Source of the DNA: an uncultured Bacilli bacterium
GTDB taxonomy: Bacteria; Bacillota_I; Bacilli_A; RF39; UBA660
Assembly: GCA_934141575.1 (NCBI GenBank)
Contig: CAKPCJ010000004.1
Coordinates: 1-62,140 of the forward strand
DNA: 62,140 nucleotides
Reading direction: 5' to 3'
Under the pieces are notes generated by a model that saw only the letters and a program-made list of their open reading frames with translations, ran no database searches and was not told the DNA's origin. Below, piece by piece: positions 16,337 to 23,843 of this stretch. Within the stretch, counting starts at the first letter, position 1, and the number at the start of each line of letters is the position of its first letter. The position numbers were made by a program, and so were the translations under genes.

Positions 16337-16930
16337 TTAGTAGTATTTATAATTGGCATATCTAAATTTAAAAATTCGGTATATCAATGGGTGAATCAAT
16401 GTGCCCTCTATAATCATTGCAAATGTAATAACATTTGCTATAAAATTATCATTTATTAAAAATAGTAAGATGGTGTATACAAAAGAAACAAAAACTGTCA
16501 AAATCTTGTATACATATCTTTTTTTAGTATTGATTAAAGGTCTCTTTTCTGTGTCGGCAGGTGCGTACATTATAAAATTTACCACACACAGAGAAGAGAG
16601 AATTAATCTTATTGGGAATGAAATTGTTAACCACTTGCATACCATAGCAATACCTATGAAAACTAAAGATGAGCTGATAAGACACTTGGAAGAACTCTTG
16701 GCATGAAGTCCAAAACCGGTGAGTCTTAAGATGTTAAAGAAAATAAGCAGTATAAGTAGTTCCTTAACAACCCCAACAATTGCAGCAATAGTAAATATGA
16801 CAATGGTTTTGGTAACAAGGATATACAATCCTTCTAATCCGTATTTAATTTCTGCAATTTTATCATCATCATAATCTTTATATTGTTTTCTTATTTTAGA
16901 TATTGAATAATTGATAAACAAATCTCTCAT
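16337..16930 (-). CDS. agrB: AgrB, AgrD-processing membrane cysteine protease
   Basis: Integral membrane peptidase (197 aa) that removes the C-terminal tail of AgrD and cyclises the peptide. The catalytic pair is His76 and Cys83 in TGFGLHAKSSSKCLI. The conserved segment APADTEKRPL follows, and four to six spans surround them. Length is typical (~190-200). It lies upstream of agrD in one unit. The leader before it (16931-17040) contains competing hairpins and a repeated ccacag element that could be a regulator site. Confidence 0.93.
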   Translation of the reverse strand: MRDLFINYSISKIRKQYKDYDDDKIAEIKYGLEGLYILVTKTIVIFTIAAIVGVVKELLILLIFFNILRLTGFGLHAKSSSKCLISSSLVFIGIAMVCKWLTISFPIRLILSSLCVVNFIMYAPADTEKRPLINTKKRYVYKILTVFVSFVYTILLFLINDNFIANVITFAMIIEGTLIHPLIYRIFKFRYANYKYY

Positions 16931-16952
16931 TTTTCATCCCACAAATAAATTA

Positions 16953-16982
16953 CCACAGAAAGTGGCGTTAAAAATGCCACAG
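16953..16982 (-). promoter_or_regulatory. Repeats and overlapping hairpins in the agrB leader
   Basis: ccacag occurs at 16953-16958 and 16977-16982, in the contexts taccacagaa and tgccacagta, with a 24-bp period. Two inverted repeats share an arm: ccac/gtgg (16953-16965) and gtggc/gccac (16962-16980). AgrA-type LytTR regulators bind paired direct repeats starting ACAG, so this is a candidate AgrA site, or an alternative-structure leader. Confidence 0.35.
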
Positions 16983-17120
16983 TACCTGTAAGGTCGAAAG
17001 TAATCCCCAAACAACAAAAAGCCTAATAAAAAGTAAATAATCTCACACTAATAGTGCAAAAAATGTCGTTTTAGGAAGAAAACCGTAGATAAATTTCTAT
17101 TTGTAATATAATACAAAATA

Positions 17121-17127
17121 TGTCGAA
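17121..17127 (+). promoter_or_regulatory. Perfect 0A box (TGTCGAA) upstream of the cold-shock gene
   Basis: TGTCGAA matches the Spo0A box consensus. A single 7-mer is expected a few times by chance in a window this size, so alone it is weak evidence. The rest of 16983-17200 shows no gene. Confidence 0.25.
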
Positions 17128-17209
17128 ATTTGTGTTACTGAATTTCTTGAAAAAGCCAGCGGCATGAATTATATTTGATATGTAATCAAAAAGAAAGAAG
17201 GTGGTAGTT

Positions 17210-17422
17210 GTGGTAAGAAGAGTAAAGTGGTTTAATAACGAAAAAGGATACGGATTCATTGAAAATGAAGATGGAGAAGACGTATTTGTTCATTATACAG
17301 CTATAAAATCAACAGGTTATAAAACATTAACAGAAGGTCAATTAGTAGAATTTGATTTGATAGAAACAGAAAAAGGATTGCAAGCAGTAAATGTAAGAGA
17401 AGCAAAGGCTACTACAGTTTAA
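17210..17422 (+). CDS. csp: Cold-shock protein, CspA family
   Basis: Single OB-fold nucleic-acid-binding protein (70 aa) that acts as an RNA chaperone. RNP1 is KGYGFIE and RNP2 is VFVHYTAI, preceded by the family opening VKWFN. GTG at 17210 is chosen because AAGGTGG at 17198-17204 is then well placed; the GTG at 17201 lies inside that site. The gene is monocistronic, with a long untranslated leader as is usual for csp genes, and has its own terminator. Confidence 0.93.
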   Translation: MVRRVKWFNNEKGYGFIENEDGEDVFVHYTAIKSTGYKTLTEGQLVEFDLIETEKGLQAVNVREAKATTV

Positions 17423-17432
17423 TTGAAATTTC

Positions 17433-17458
17433 AGTGCAGCTAAAACTGCACTTTTTTT
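17433..17458 (+). terminator. Intrinsic terminator after csp
   Basis: agtgcag and ctgcact pair around ctaaaa, followed by seven T. Confidence 0.9.
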
Positions 17459-17466
17459 ATTATCCT

Positions 17467-17494
17467 TTTACAATTATTGAAAATATGCTATAAT
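17467..17494 (+). promoter_or_regulatory. Promoter for the ftsEX operon
   Basis: TTTACA at 17467-17472 and an extended TGCTATAAT ending at 17494 have 16 bp spacing. The ftsE start codon lies 28 bp downstream. Confidence 0.6.
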
Positions 17495-17521
17495 GTAAAA
17501 TAGTAGAAGGGTTGTGATAGA

Positions 17522-18217
17522 ATGGACCTGATAAGAGCAAAAAACTTAACAAAAACGTATAAAACAGGTACAACAGCAGTAGCAGGAATTAACTTGAAAA
17601 TAAAAAAGGGTGAATTTTGTTTCATAATAGGTGCCTCTGGAAGTGGAAAATCAACATTAATGAAAATGTTTTATAGAGAAGAAAAACCTACATCAGGTGA
17701 AATTATTATAGGTGGAATTAATGTTGGAAAATTAAGAAACGGAAATGTGTATAAAATTCGTAGAAAAATAGGAATAGTATTTCAAGACTTTAAATTATTA
17801 GAAAAACTATCAGTATACGAAAATGTAGCTTTTGCTGTTGAGATTTTAGGCGAAAAAAAGTCAGAAGTAAGAAGAAAAACATTGGATGCGCTAGAACTTG
17901 TTGGTTTAAAACATAAAGTTAAATCACTACCAAACCAATTGTCAGGTGGAGAGCAACAAAGGGTAGCAATCGCAAGAGCAATAGTAAATGGTCCAAAATT
18001 ATTATTATGTGATGAACCAACAGGAAATTTGGATCCAGATACTAGTATGGAAATAGTAAAAGTACTAGAAGATATAAACTCATTAGGAACAACTGTTATA
18101 ATGGCAACACATGATAGAGAAATAGTTAACAAACTTAAAAAAAGAGTTATCCTAATAGAGGAAGGAAAAGTTGCAAAAGACTTTGCGAAAGGAACGTATG
18201 ATCATGAAGTTGTTTAG
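17522..18217 (+). CDS. ftsE: Cell division ATP-binding protein FtsE
   Basis: ATPase of the FtsEX complex, which does not transport but signals to an extracellular wall hydrolase at the septum. The 231 aa protein has Walker A GASGSGKS (37-44), the signature LSGGEQQRVAIARA and Walker B LLLCDEPTGNLDP, all close to the FtsE/LolD consensus. It is followed by ftsX, whose start lies inside the ftsE end, and by an M23 hydrolase with a coiled coil, the expected partner. A TTGTGATAG site precedes the ATG. Confidence 0.95.
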   Translation: MDLIRAKNLTKTYKTGTTAVAGINLKIKKGEFCFIIGASGSGKSTLMKMFYREEKPTSGEIIIGGINVGKLRNGNVYKIRRKIGIVFQDFKLLEKLSVYENVAFAVEILGEKKSEVRRKTLDALELVGLKHKVKSLPNQLSGGEQQRVAIARAIVNGPKLLLCDEPTGNLDPDTSMEIVKVLEDINSLGTTVIMATHDREIVNKLKKRVILIEEGKVAKDFAKGTYDHEVV

Positions 18218-19109
18218 AATGATTGGCCATAGTATTAGAGATGGTATTAAAAGTGTATGTAGAAATTTTAGCCTTAGTCTTGCATCTATATCATGTATAA
18301 CAATAACTCTAGTAATAGTAGCAATCGCAATATTAGCATCTTACAATGTTGATAATTTTACAAAATTAATAAAAAAAGATGTAACGGCAGTAGTTTTCTT
18401 GAATACGGATATAACCGAAACTGAAGTGAAACAAGTCGAAACAAAAATCAAAAGAATATCCAATGTTGACACAAGCAGTGTTGAATACGAATCAAAGCAG
18501 CAAATATTAGAAAACTTTAAAGACACATCTGATATTTTACAAAATATAATGAGTTCATGGGAAGATGGAGAAAACCCATTAAAACCTACTTTCCAAGTAA
18601 AAGTAAATGATCTTACAAAAATAAAAGAAACAGTAGATGAAATTAAAAAAATTGATGGCGTAGAAGTTGTAAAATATGGTGAAGGAATGGTAGAAAAGTT
18701 AATAACTACATTTGATGTTGTAGAAAAAATTACATTTGGTGTTGTAATAGCTTTAATATTTGTAACAGCATTCTTAATATCAAATACGATTAAGCTTACA
18801 ATAAGCGCAAGAAAAAGAGAAATTGAAATAATGAGGTTAGTTGGATCATCAAACTTTTTCATAAAATTGCCATTTATTATAGAAGGTTTATTTTTGGGAC
18901 TATTAGGAGCAGTAATTCCAATAGCAGCAACCATTTATGGCTATACATTTTTCTATGACACATTTGAAGGCAATTTATTCTCACCAATAATAAAACTAAT
19001 TTCACCAACTCCATTTGTTTACTTAGTATCATTGTTATTAGCAGGAATAGGAATATTGGTTGGTATGTTTGGAAGTAGTAGAGCAGTAAGGAAATTCTTA
19101 AAAATATGA
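18198..19109 (+). CDS. ftsX: Cell division protein FtsX
   Basis: Membrane partner of FtsE (303 aa). An N-terminal span (~18-42) is followed by a large extracytoplasmic domain (~45-170) that should bind the coiled coil of the M23 hydrolase. Three more spans follow, with the FtsX signature around LTISARKREIEIMRLVGSS. It overlaps ftsE by 20 bases. The start may be ATG 18198 or ATG 18204; AAAGGA at 18188 serves either. The downstream hydrolase gene overlaps its stop codon. Confidence 0.93.
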   Translation: MIMKLFRMIGHSIRDGIKSVCRNFSLSLASISCITITLVIVAIAILASYNVDNFTKLIKKDVTAVVFLNTDITETEVKQVETKIKRISNVDTSSVEYESKQQILENFKDTSDILQNIMSSWEDGENPLKPTFQVKVNDLTKIKETVDEIKKIDGVEVVKYGEGMVEKLITTFDVVEKITFGVVIALIFVTAFLISNTIKLTISARKREIEIMRLVGSSNFFIKLPFIIEGLFLGLLGAVIPIAATIYGYTFFYDTFEGNLFSPIIKLISPTPFVYLVSLLLAGIGILVGMFGSSRAVRKFLKI

Positions 19110-20305
19110 TGAAAAAAATAGGTTTAATAACATTAACTTTATCACTATTTTTATTACCAATCCAAACAGTTCCAGTAAAAGCCCAAACTTTGCAGCAGGC
19201 TCAAGATGAATTAGCTAAGCTAAAAAAAGATGCTAGCAACAATAGAGCTACAAAAGAAAGATCACAAGCAGAAATATTGCAATTACAACAACAAGTAACT
19301 AAACTATATCAAGATATTGATCAAGCAAAAATAGACATAGAAAATATGACTAAAGAAATAGAACAATTAAATGAAGATATTCAAAAAACAGATGCTGAAA
19401 CAAAAAGTATAGTATCATACTTACAATTATCAAATGGAAATTCAGCTTACCTAGAATACGCATTTGGAGCAGAATCAATAACAGATTTCATATACAGAGT
19501 AGCCATTGTAGAGCAAATTGGCGAATATAATAACAATGCAATAACAAGTATGAATAATAAAATTGTTGAAAATAAAAATAAACAAGTAGAATTGAGTAAA
19601 AAACAAGTAGAAATGAATGAAAAAATAAAGACATCAACAGAAAGACAATTAGAATTGAATCAATACACAAAAGACTTGGATGAAACGTACACAGATATCG
19701 CAACGGACATTCAAAAGAAAGAAGATTTAATTAACTATGCTAAGAAAAAAGGATGTTCTGCAAATGATGAGTTAGCAACTTGTACAGGACAACTACCATA
19801 TAATACAAAATTTATAAGACCACTTACTAGTGGAAGAATATCAAGTAACTTTGGAGCAAGAAATTTAAGTGTGGCAAGTAGTAGTTTCCACTATGGGATA
19901 GATATTGCAGCATCAGCTGGAACAAATGTATACGCACCAGCAGATGGTATAGTAACAGCAGTAGAATGGAATAATTGTGCAGGAAATACCCTATATATAG
20001 TCCATAATATAGGAGGTAAATATTATACGACATACTATGCACATTTAAGCAAAGTTAATGTTAGTGTAGGGCAAACAGTATATACAAATACAATAATAGC
20101 AAAAGTTGGAAATACAGGAAGCTGTACAACTGGAGCCCACTTGCATTTTACAATAACAACAAAGGCAAGATATGTAACAGCGGGAATGTATGGCATACCA
20201 GCAAGTCAAGTATATTACTCATACAGAGACTTGACAATAAATGCTATTAACCCAAGAAATATGGTTTCATTTCCTGAAGTTGGAGGAGCCTTTAGCTCAA
20301 GGTAA
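19106..20305 (+). CDS. FtsEX-controlled M23 peptidoglycan hydrolase with coiled coil (PcsB/EnvC/CwlO role)
   Basis: Secreted murein hydrolase or activator, 399 aa. A signal peptide (1-~27, ending VKAQ) is followed by long coiled coils (~28-130 and ~150-205) with heptads of Gln, Leu and Lys. A C-terminal M23 domain has an intact zinc site: HYGID (His262, Asp266) and AHLHF. In streptococci PcsB and in E. coli EnvC are released from autoinhibition by FtsEX; operon position with ftsEX strongly implies the same here. Unlike PcsB and CwlO, which carry CHAP or NlpC/P60 domains, it uses M23. Its start overlaps the ftsX stop. Confidence 0.9.
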   Translation: MMKKIGLITLTLSLFLLPIQTVPVKAQTLQQAQDELAKLKKDASNNRATKERSQAEILQLQQQVTKLYQDIDQAKIDIENMTKEIEQLNEDIQKTDAETKSIVSYLQLSNGNSAYLEYAFGAESITDFIYRVAIVEQIGEYNNNAITSMNNKIVENKNKQVELSKKQVEMNEKIKTSTERQLELNQYTKDLDETYTDIATDIQKKEDLINYAKKKGCSANDELATCTGQLPYNTKFIRPLTSGRISSNFGARNLSVASSSFHYGIDIAASAGTNVYAPADGIVTAVEWNNCAGNTLYIVHNIGGKYYTTYYAHLSKVNVSVGQTVYTNTIIAKVGNTGSCTTGAHLHFTITTKARYVTAGMYGIPASQVYYSYRDLTINAINPRNMVSFPEVGGAFSSR

Positions 20306-20318
20306 TCCTCTTTTTTTT
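20283..20318 (+). terminator. Intrinsic terminator after the ftsEX operon
   Basis: gagga pairs with tcctc, with an inner cctt/aagg helix, followed by eight T. It includes the stop codon of the M23 gene. Confidence 0.75.
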
Positions 20319-20354
20319 ATATGAAAAACATGATAAAATGTAAATGGTGATTTT

Positions 20355-21149
20355 ATGAACTTAGATAAAAATTTTAAATTTAAGAAAAAATATGGTCAAA
20401 ATTTTTTAAAAGATCAGTCAATAATAAATAAAATAGTGTCAGAAAGTAAAATTGATAAAGATACTTTAATAATTGAGATAGGACCGGGTAGTGGAGTTTT
20501 GACAAAACAAATGGCTCCACTAGCAGGACAAGTAATATCCTTCGAAATTGATGAAACATTACAAGAAACATTGAATAGTAATTTATCAAAAAATGATAAT
20601 GTAAAAATTGTATACAAAGATTTTTTAAAAATAGATATAATGGAAGAAATAAAAGAATATAACTATAAAAAAATATACGTAGTAGCAAATCTTCCATATT
20701 ATATTACAACACCAATAATAAATAAAATAATTGATTCAAAAATAAATATTGATAAAATAGTAGTAATGGTTCAAAAAGAAGTTGGAGATAGATTTTGTGC
20801 AAAACCAGGTTGTAAGGAATATGGATCAATAACTGTATATTTAAATTATTACTTTAACATAAAGAAAATAGTAAATGTACCACGAAAAGCATTTATACCT
20901 GAACCAAATGTTGATAGTGTTGTAATAGAAATGTCAAAAACAGACAAAAAATATAAAGTTAACGAGGAAGTATTATTTAAGTTAATAAAGAATGCATTTC
21001 AATTTAAGAGAAAAAATTTAAATAACAACCTAAAATCATATAAAGATATATCAAATATATTTAGTGAACTTAATTTATCACTATCAAAAAGAGCAGAAGA
21101 ATTAGAGTTAAAGGATTATATTAATATTGCAAATAGACTATCAAATTAG
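20355..21149 (+). CDS. rsmA: 16S rRNA dimethyladenosine transferase
   Basis: KsgA/RsmA dimethylates two adjacent adenosines near the 3' end of 16S rRNA in late 30S assembly. The 264 aa protein opens with KKYGQNFLKD, has the SAM motif EIGPGSGVLTK, the acidic EIDETL, and the catalytic NLPYYITTPI. The C-terminal domain includes FIPEPNVDSVVI and FQFKRKNLNNNL. The following genes yabG and veg give the same order as in B. subtilis. A GGTGAT site precedes the ATG. Confidence 0.95.
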   Translation: MNLDKNFKFKKKYGQNFLKDQSIINKIVSESKIDKDTLIIEIGPGSGVLTKQMAPLAGQVISFEIDETLQETLNSNLSKNDNVKIVYKDFLKIDIMEEIKEYNYKKIYVVANLPYYITTPIINKIIDSKINIDKIVVMVQKEVGDRFCAKPGCKEYGSITVYLNYYFNIKKIVNVPRKAFIPEPNVDSVVIEMSKTDKKYKVNEEVLFKLIKNAFQFKRKNLNNNLKSYKDISNIFSELNLSLSKRAEELELKDYINIANRLSN

Positions 21150-21166
21150 TCTATTTTATTTTTTAA
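21131..21166 (+). terminator. Intrinsic terminator after rsmA
   Basis: aaatagacta and tagtctattt form a 10-bp stem around tcaaat, followed by a T-rich run. It includes the stop codon. Confidence 0.8.
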
Positions 21167-21191
21167 ATCATATACTTAAGTGGTGATAATT

Positions 21192-21980
21192 ATGGAATAT
21201 AGAATAGGTGAACTAGTTACAAGAAAATCATATAATCACGACACAGTATTTAAAATAGAACAAATTAGAGGAAATGAGGCATTACTAAAAGGGGTCAACA
21301 TGAGATTGTACGCAGATGCTGACCTAAGCGATTTAACAGAATATAAGGAAATGGAAGATGAAGTAAAAAAAGAAGATGAAAATTTCATAGACAAAATAAA
21401 AAGTTTTTTTAATAGAGATAGAAATGAATATTTTTACCTTCCAGGCAAAGTATTGCATATTGACGGTGATAGAGATTACTTAGAAAGATGTTTGAAATTT
21501 TATAAAGAATCTAACATTTTAGCATATGGAATATACTCAAAAGAATCAGAACTTCCTAAAAATATAAGAAAATATTTGGAAGATATAAATCCAGATATAC
21601 TAGTAATTACCGGACATGATGCATACTATAAAAAACAAGATATAAATAACCTAAATAGTTATAAAAACAGTTACAATTTTGTAAATTCAGTAAAAGAAGC
21701 AAGAAAATATGAAAAAGCTCATGACAAACTTATAATCATAGCAGGTGCTTGCCAATCAGATTATGAAGAATTAATAAGAGCAGGGGCAAATTTTGCATCA
21801 AGTCCCAAAAGAATAAATATTCATGCACTAGACCCTGCTATAGTAGCATCATCAATAGGGTTATCAGATAGAAGTGAGGACATAGATTTACTTGGAATAC
21901 TTGAAAAAACAAAATATGGAAAAGATGGAATTGGAGGAATAAAAACAAGAGGAACGATGTACATAGGTTATCCTAGATAG
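21192..21980 (+). CDS. yabG: Sporulation-specific cysteine protease YabG
   Basis: Protease that trims coat and germination proteins during spore maturation (in Clostridioides it also processes CspBA and the cortex hydrolase precursor). The 262 aa protein opens with an SH3-like N-terminus (YRIGELVTRKSYNHD). It has the conserved ITGHDAYYK His and GACQSDYEELIRAGANFASSP with the catalytic Cys, and ends INIHALDPAIVASSIGLS. Length is near that of B. subtilis YabG (290 aa). ATG 21192 follows GTGGTGAT. CATATACT at 21169-21176 resembles a mother-cell sigma -10 but is very close to the start. Confidence 0.92.
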   Translation: MEYRIGELVTRKSYNHDTVFKIEQIRGNEALLKGVNMRLYADADLSDLTEYKEMEDEVKKEDENFIDKIKSFFNRDRNEYFYLPGKVLHIDGDRDYLERCLKFYKESNILAYGIYSKESELPKNIRKYLEDINPDILVITGHDAYYKKQDINNLNSYKNSYNFVNSVKEARKYEKAHDKLIIIAGACQSDYEELIRAGANFASSPKRINIHALDPAIVASSIGLSDRSEDIDLLGILEKTKYGKDGIGGIKTRGTMYIGYPR

Positions 21981-21987
21981 GAGGATT

Positions 21988-22209
21988 ATGATGATAGAAA
22001 AAATTAAAAACAATATGAAAGACCATATAGGTGAAGAAATAAAATTAAAATTCAATGGAAGTAGAAACAAAACCGAATATTACAATGCTATTTTGAAAGA
22101 TGTTTATAATAGCGTATTTACAGTTCAAATAAAAAATGATTATAACGAAGTCAAATCATTTAGCTATAAAGATATATTAACAAATACTCTTGAAATAAGC
22201 TTTAGATAA
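21988..22209 (+). CDS. veg: Veg protein
   Basis: Small conserved Firmicute protein of 73 aa, named for high vegetative transcription and linked in Bacillus to biofilm gene control and spore outgrowth. The sequence has the family shape, with IKNNMKDHIGEEIKLKFNG, a core with GRNKTEYYNAIL replaced by SRNKTEYYNAIL, and SFSYKDILTNTLEI. It lies 7 bp after yabG with an AGGAGG site, the same order as in B. subtilis. A terminator follows directly. Confidence 0.88.
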   Translation: MMIEKIKNNMKDHIGEEIKLKFNGSRNKTEYYNAILKDVYNSVFTVQIKNDYNEVKSFSYKDILTNTLEISFR

Positions 22210-22242
22210 AAGTAAAAAATGATTTACTTTTGTTTTTTTTTC
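22208..22242 (+). terminator. Intrinsic terminator after veg
   Basis: aaaagtaaa and tttactttt form a 9-bp stem around aaatga, followed by nine T after one G. It abuts the next promoter. Confidence 0.85.
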
Positions 22243-22251
22243 TGCTATAAT
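22243..22251 (+). promoter_or_regulatory. Extended -10 promoter for rpsF-ssb-rpsR
   Basis: TGCTATAAT is a complete extended -10 element. The expected -35 region overlaps the veg terminator and is poor, as is usual for extended -10 promoters. Confidence 0.6.
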
Positions 22252-22258
22252 ACATAAG

Positions 22259-22296
22259 CGAGTACGAAGTGCTCCTTGCTTATTCTAGAAATAAGC
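22259..22296 (+). ncRNA. Two-hairpin leader of the rpsF operon
   Basis: Just after the predicted start lie two hairpins: gagtac pairing with gtgctc around gaa, and gcttatt (22278-22284) pairing with aataagc (22290-22296) around ctaga. S6-S18 operons often carry an autoregulatory leader bound by the S6:S18 complex. Whether this one has that motif was not tested. Confidence 0.4.
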
Positions 22297-22325
22297 CTAT
22301 AGACCAAAAGGAGGTGTAAGAGATT

Positions 22326-22616
22326 ATGACAAACTATGAAATTATGTTTATCGTAAATCCTAATTTAGAAGAAGATTCTATAAAGAATGTGGTAGAAAGC
22401 TTAAAAAAAGTTTTAACTGATAATAAAGCTGAAATCACTGAAGTAAAAGAAATGGGTCGTCGTGAATTAGCATACGAAATAAATAAATTCAAAGCTGGAT
22501 TCTATTATTTATTCTATACAAAAGCATCTGCATCAGCAATAAAAGAATTTGATCACAGTGCTAGTATGAATGAAGATATTATACGTCATTTAATTATCAA
22601 CTTAGACAAAGAATAG
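22326..22616 (+). CDS. rpsF: 30S ribosomal protein S6
   Basis: Small-subunit protein of the central domain that pairs with S18. The 96 aa protein opens with NYEIMFIVNPNLEED, has the conserved MGRRELAYEINKFKAGFYYLFY, and ends IIRHLIINLDKE. AAAGGAGG lies upstream. It is the first gene of rpsF-ssb-rpsR, the classical Firmicute operon. Confidence 0.96.
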   Translation: MTNYEIMFIVNPNLEEDSIKNVVESLKKVLTDNKAEITEVKEMGRRELAYEINKFKAGFYYLFYTKASASAIKEFDHSASMNEDIIRHLIINLDKE

Positions 22617-22626
22617 GAGATTTTAT

Positions 22627-23082
22627 ATGAATAGAGTATCGCTAATAGGAAGACTTACAAGAGATCCAGAGTTGAGATATACGCCGAGCAACGTAGCAAC
22701 ATGCTCATTTACAATAGCAGTAAATAGAACGTATACAAATCAAGATGGACAAAGAGAAGCTGATTTTATACCAATAGTAATTTGGAGAAAACAAGCTGAA
22801 AATGTTAAAAACTATACAAAAAAAGGTGATTTAGTAGCTGTTGAAGGAAGAATTCAAACTAGAAGTTACACTGCAAACGATAACACAAAACGTTACGTAA
22901 CAGAAGTAATCGCAGATAATGTACAATTTTTAACACCAAAAGGTGGAAGCCAATCTCAAAATGTAGATTCTACATATAATGATTTTCAACCATCAAATAA
23001 TGTACCAACAATGGACTTACCAGAAGATCCATATGCAGATTTTGGTACAAATATTGAATTAACAGACGATTTACCATTTTAA
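22627..23082 (+). CDS. ssb: Single-stranded DNA-binding protein
   Basis: Tetrameric OB-fold protein that coats single-stranded DNA in replication and repair. The 151 aa protein opens with MNRVSLIGRLTRDPELRYT, continues with FIPIVIWRKQAENV and KKGDLVAVEGRIQTRSY, then an Asn/Pro-rich linker. It ends in the acidic tip ELTDDLPF, the binding site for many repair partners. It lies between rpsF and rpsR, as in Bacillus. Confidence 0.97.
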   Translation: MNRVSLIGRLTRDPELRYTPSNVATCSFTIAVNRTYTNQDGQREADFIPIVIWRKQAENVKNYTKKGDLVAVEGRIQTRSYTANDNTKRYVTEVIADNVQFLTPKGGSQSQNVDSTYNDFQPSNNVPTMDLPEDPYADFGTNIELTDDLPF

Positions 23083-23098
23083 AAAAGGAGGGATTTAA

Positions 23099-23317
23099 AT
23101 GGCAGATTTTTATCGCAAAAAGAAAAAGGTTTGTCAATTATGTGCAGGTAAAACCCTTAATTATAAAGATGTAGAAATAATTAAAAGATTTTATATAAAT
23201 GAAAAGGGAAAAATGTTGCCAAGAAGAGCAACAGGTGCTTGCCAATTACATCAAAGACAAATAGCAAAACAAATTAAAAGAGCTCGTTTTATGGCTTTAA
23301 TACCATTTGTTTCATAA
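23099..23317 (+). CDS. rpsR: 30S ribosomal protein S18
   Basis: Partner of S6 on the small subunit. The 72 aa protein is highly basic, with KKKVCQLCAGK, NYKDVEIIKRFYINEKGKMLPRR (canonical ...ISERGKILPRR) and TGACQLHQRQIAKQIKRARFMALIPF. The N-terminal CxxC suggests a zinc-binding form. An AAAGGAGGG site precedes the ATG, and a terminator closes the operon. Confidence 0.97.
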   Translation: MADFYRKKKKVCQLCAGKTLNYKDVEIIKRFYINEKGKMLPRRATGACQLHQRQIAKQIKRARFMALIPFVS

Positions 23318-23345
23318 GATATACAAAAGTATATCTTTTTTTTTA
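23316..23345 (+). terminator. Intrinsic terminator after rpsR
   Basis: aagatatac and gtatatctt form a 9-bp stem around aaaa, followed by eight or more T. Confidence 0.9.
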
Positions 23346-23349
23346 TTTA

Positions 23350-23379
23350 TTGGACTTATAAAACAATTTATAGTATAAT
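23350..23379 (+). promoter_or_regulatory. Promoter for rplI-dnaB
   Basis: TTGGAC at 23350-23355 and TATAAT at 23374-23379 with 18 bp spacing. Confidence 0.5.
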
Positions 23380-23395
23380 AATCTCGGTGATAAAT

Positions 23396-23836
23396 ATGAA
23401 AGTAATATTTATAGAAGATGTAAGAAAACAAGGTAAAAAGGGAGAAATTAAAGAAGTTAGTGATGGATATGCAAAAAACTTCCTTATAAAAAATAAATTA
23501 GCGGTTATGTATACACAAGGTAGTTTAGATAAGCTAAATAAACAAAATCAAGAAAAAAGAGAAAAAGAAGAAGAAGAAATAAAGAAAGCAAAACAAACAA
23601 AAGAAAAACTAGAAAAAGAAAAATTAATATTTGAAGTAAGTGTTGGAAAACAAGGAAAGATATTTGGATCTGTATCTAGTAAACAAATTCATGAAAAACT
23701 ATTATCAATGGGATATGATATTGATAAGAAAAAAATAAAAGTTGATAATGAAATGTTTTTAGGGGATAACACTATTAAAATAGAACTACATAAAACGGTT
23801 ATTTGTGAATTGAAAATAACTTTGATTAGTAAGTAG
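23396..23836 (+). CDS. rplI: 50S ribosomal protein L9
   Basis: Elongated large-subunit protein that binds 23S rRNA domain V. The 146 aa protein has the N-terminal RNA-binding domain (MKVIFIEDVRKQGKKGEIKEVSDGYAKNFL), a long charged connecting helix (~50-80, many Glu and Lys), and a C-terminal domain with KIFGSVSSKQI. ATG 23396 follows CGGTGAT; the frame extends a few codons upstream without a site. It lies 7 bp before dnaB, as in Bacillus. Confidence 0.95.
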   Translation: MKVIFIEDVRKQGKKGEIKEVSDGYAKNFLIKNKLAVMYTQGSLDKLNKQNQEKREKEEEEIKKAKQTKEKLEKEKLIFEVSVGKQGKIFGSVSSKQIHEKLLSMGYDIDKKKIKVDNEMFLGDNTIKIELHKTVICELKITLISK

Positions 23837-23843
23837 GTGTAAT

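Noticed and set aside
21169..21176. Sigma-E/K -10 element for yabG
   Set aside because: CATATACT fits, but it lies only 16 bp from the start codon and overlaps the ribosome site region; no -35 is evident.
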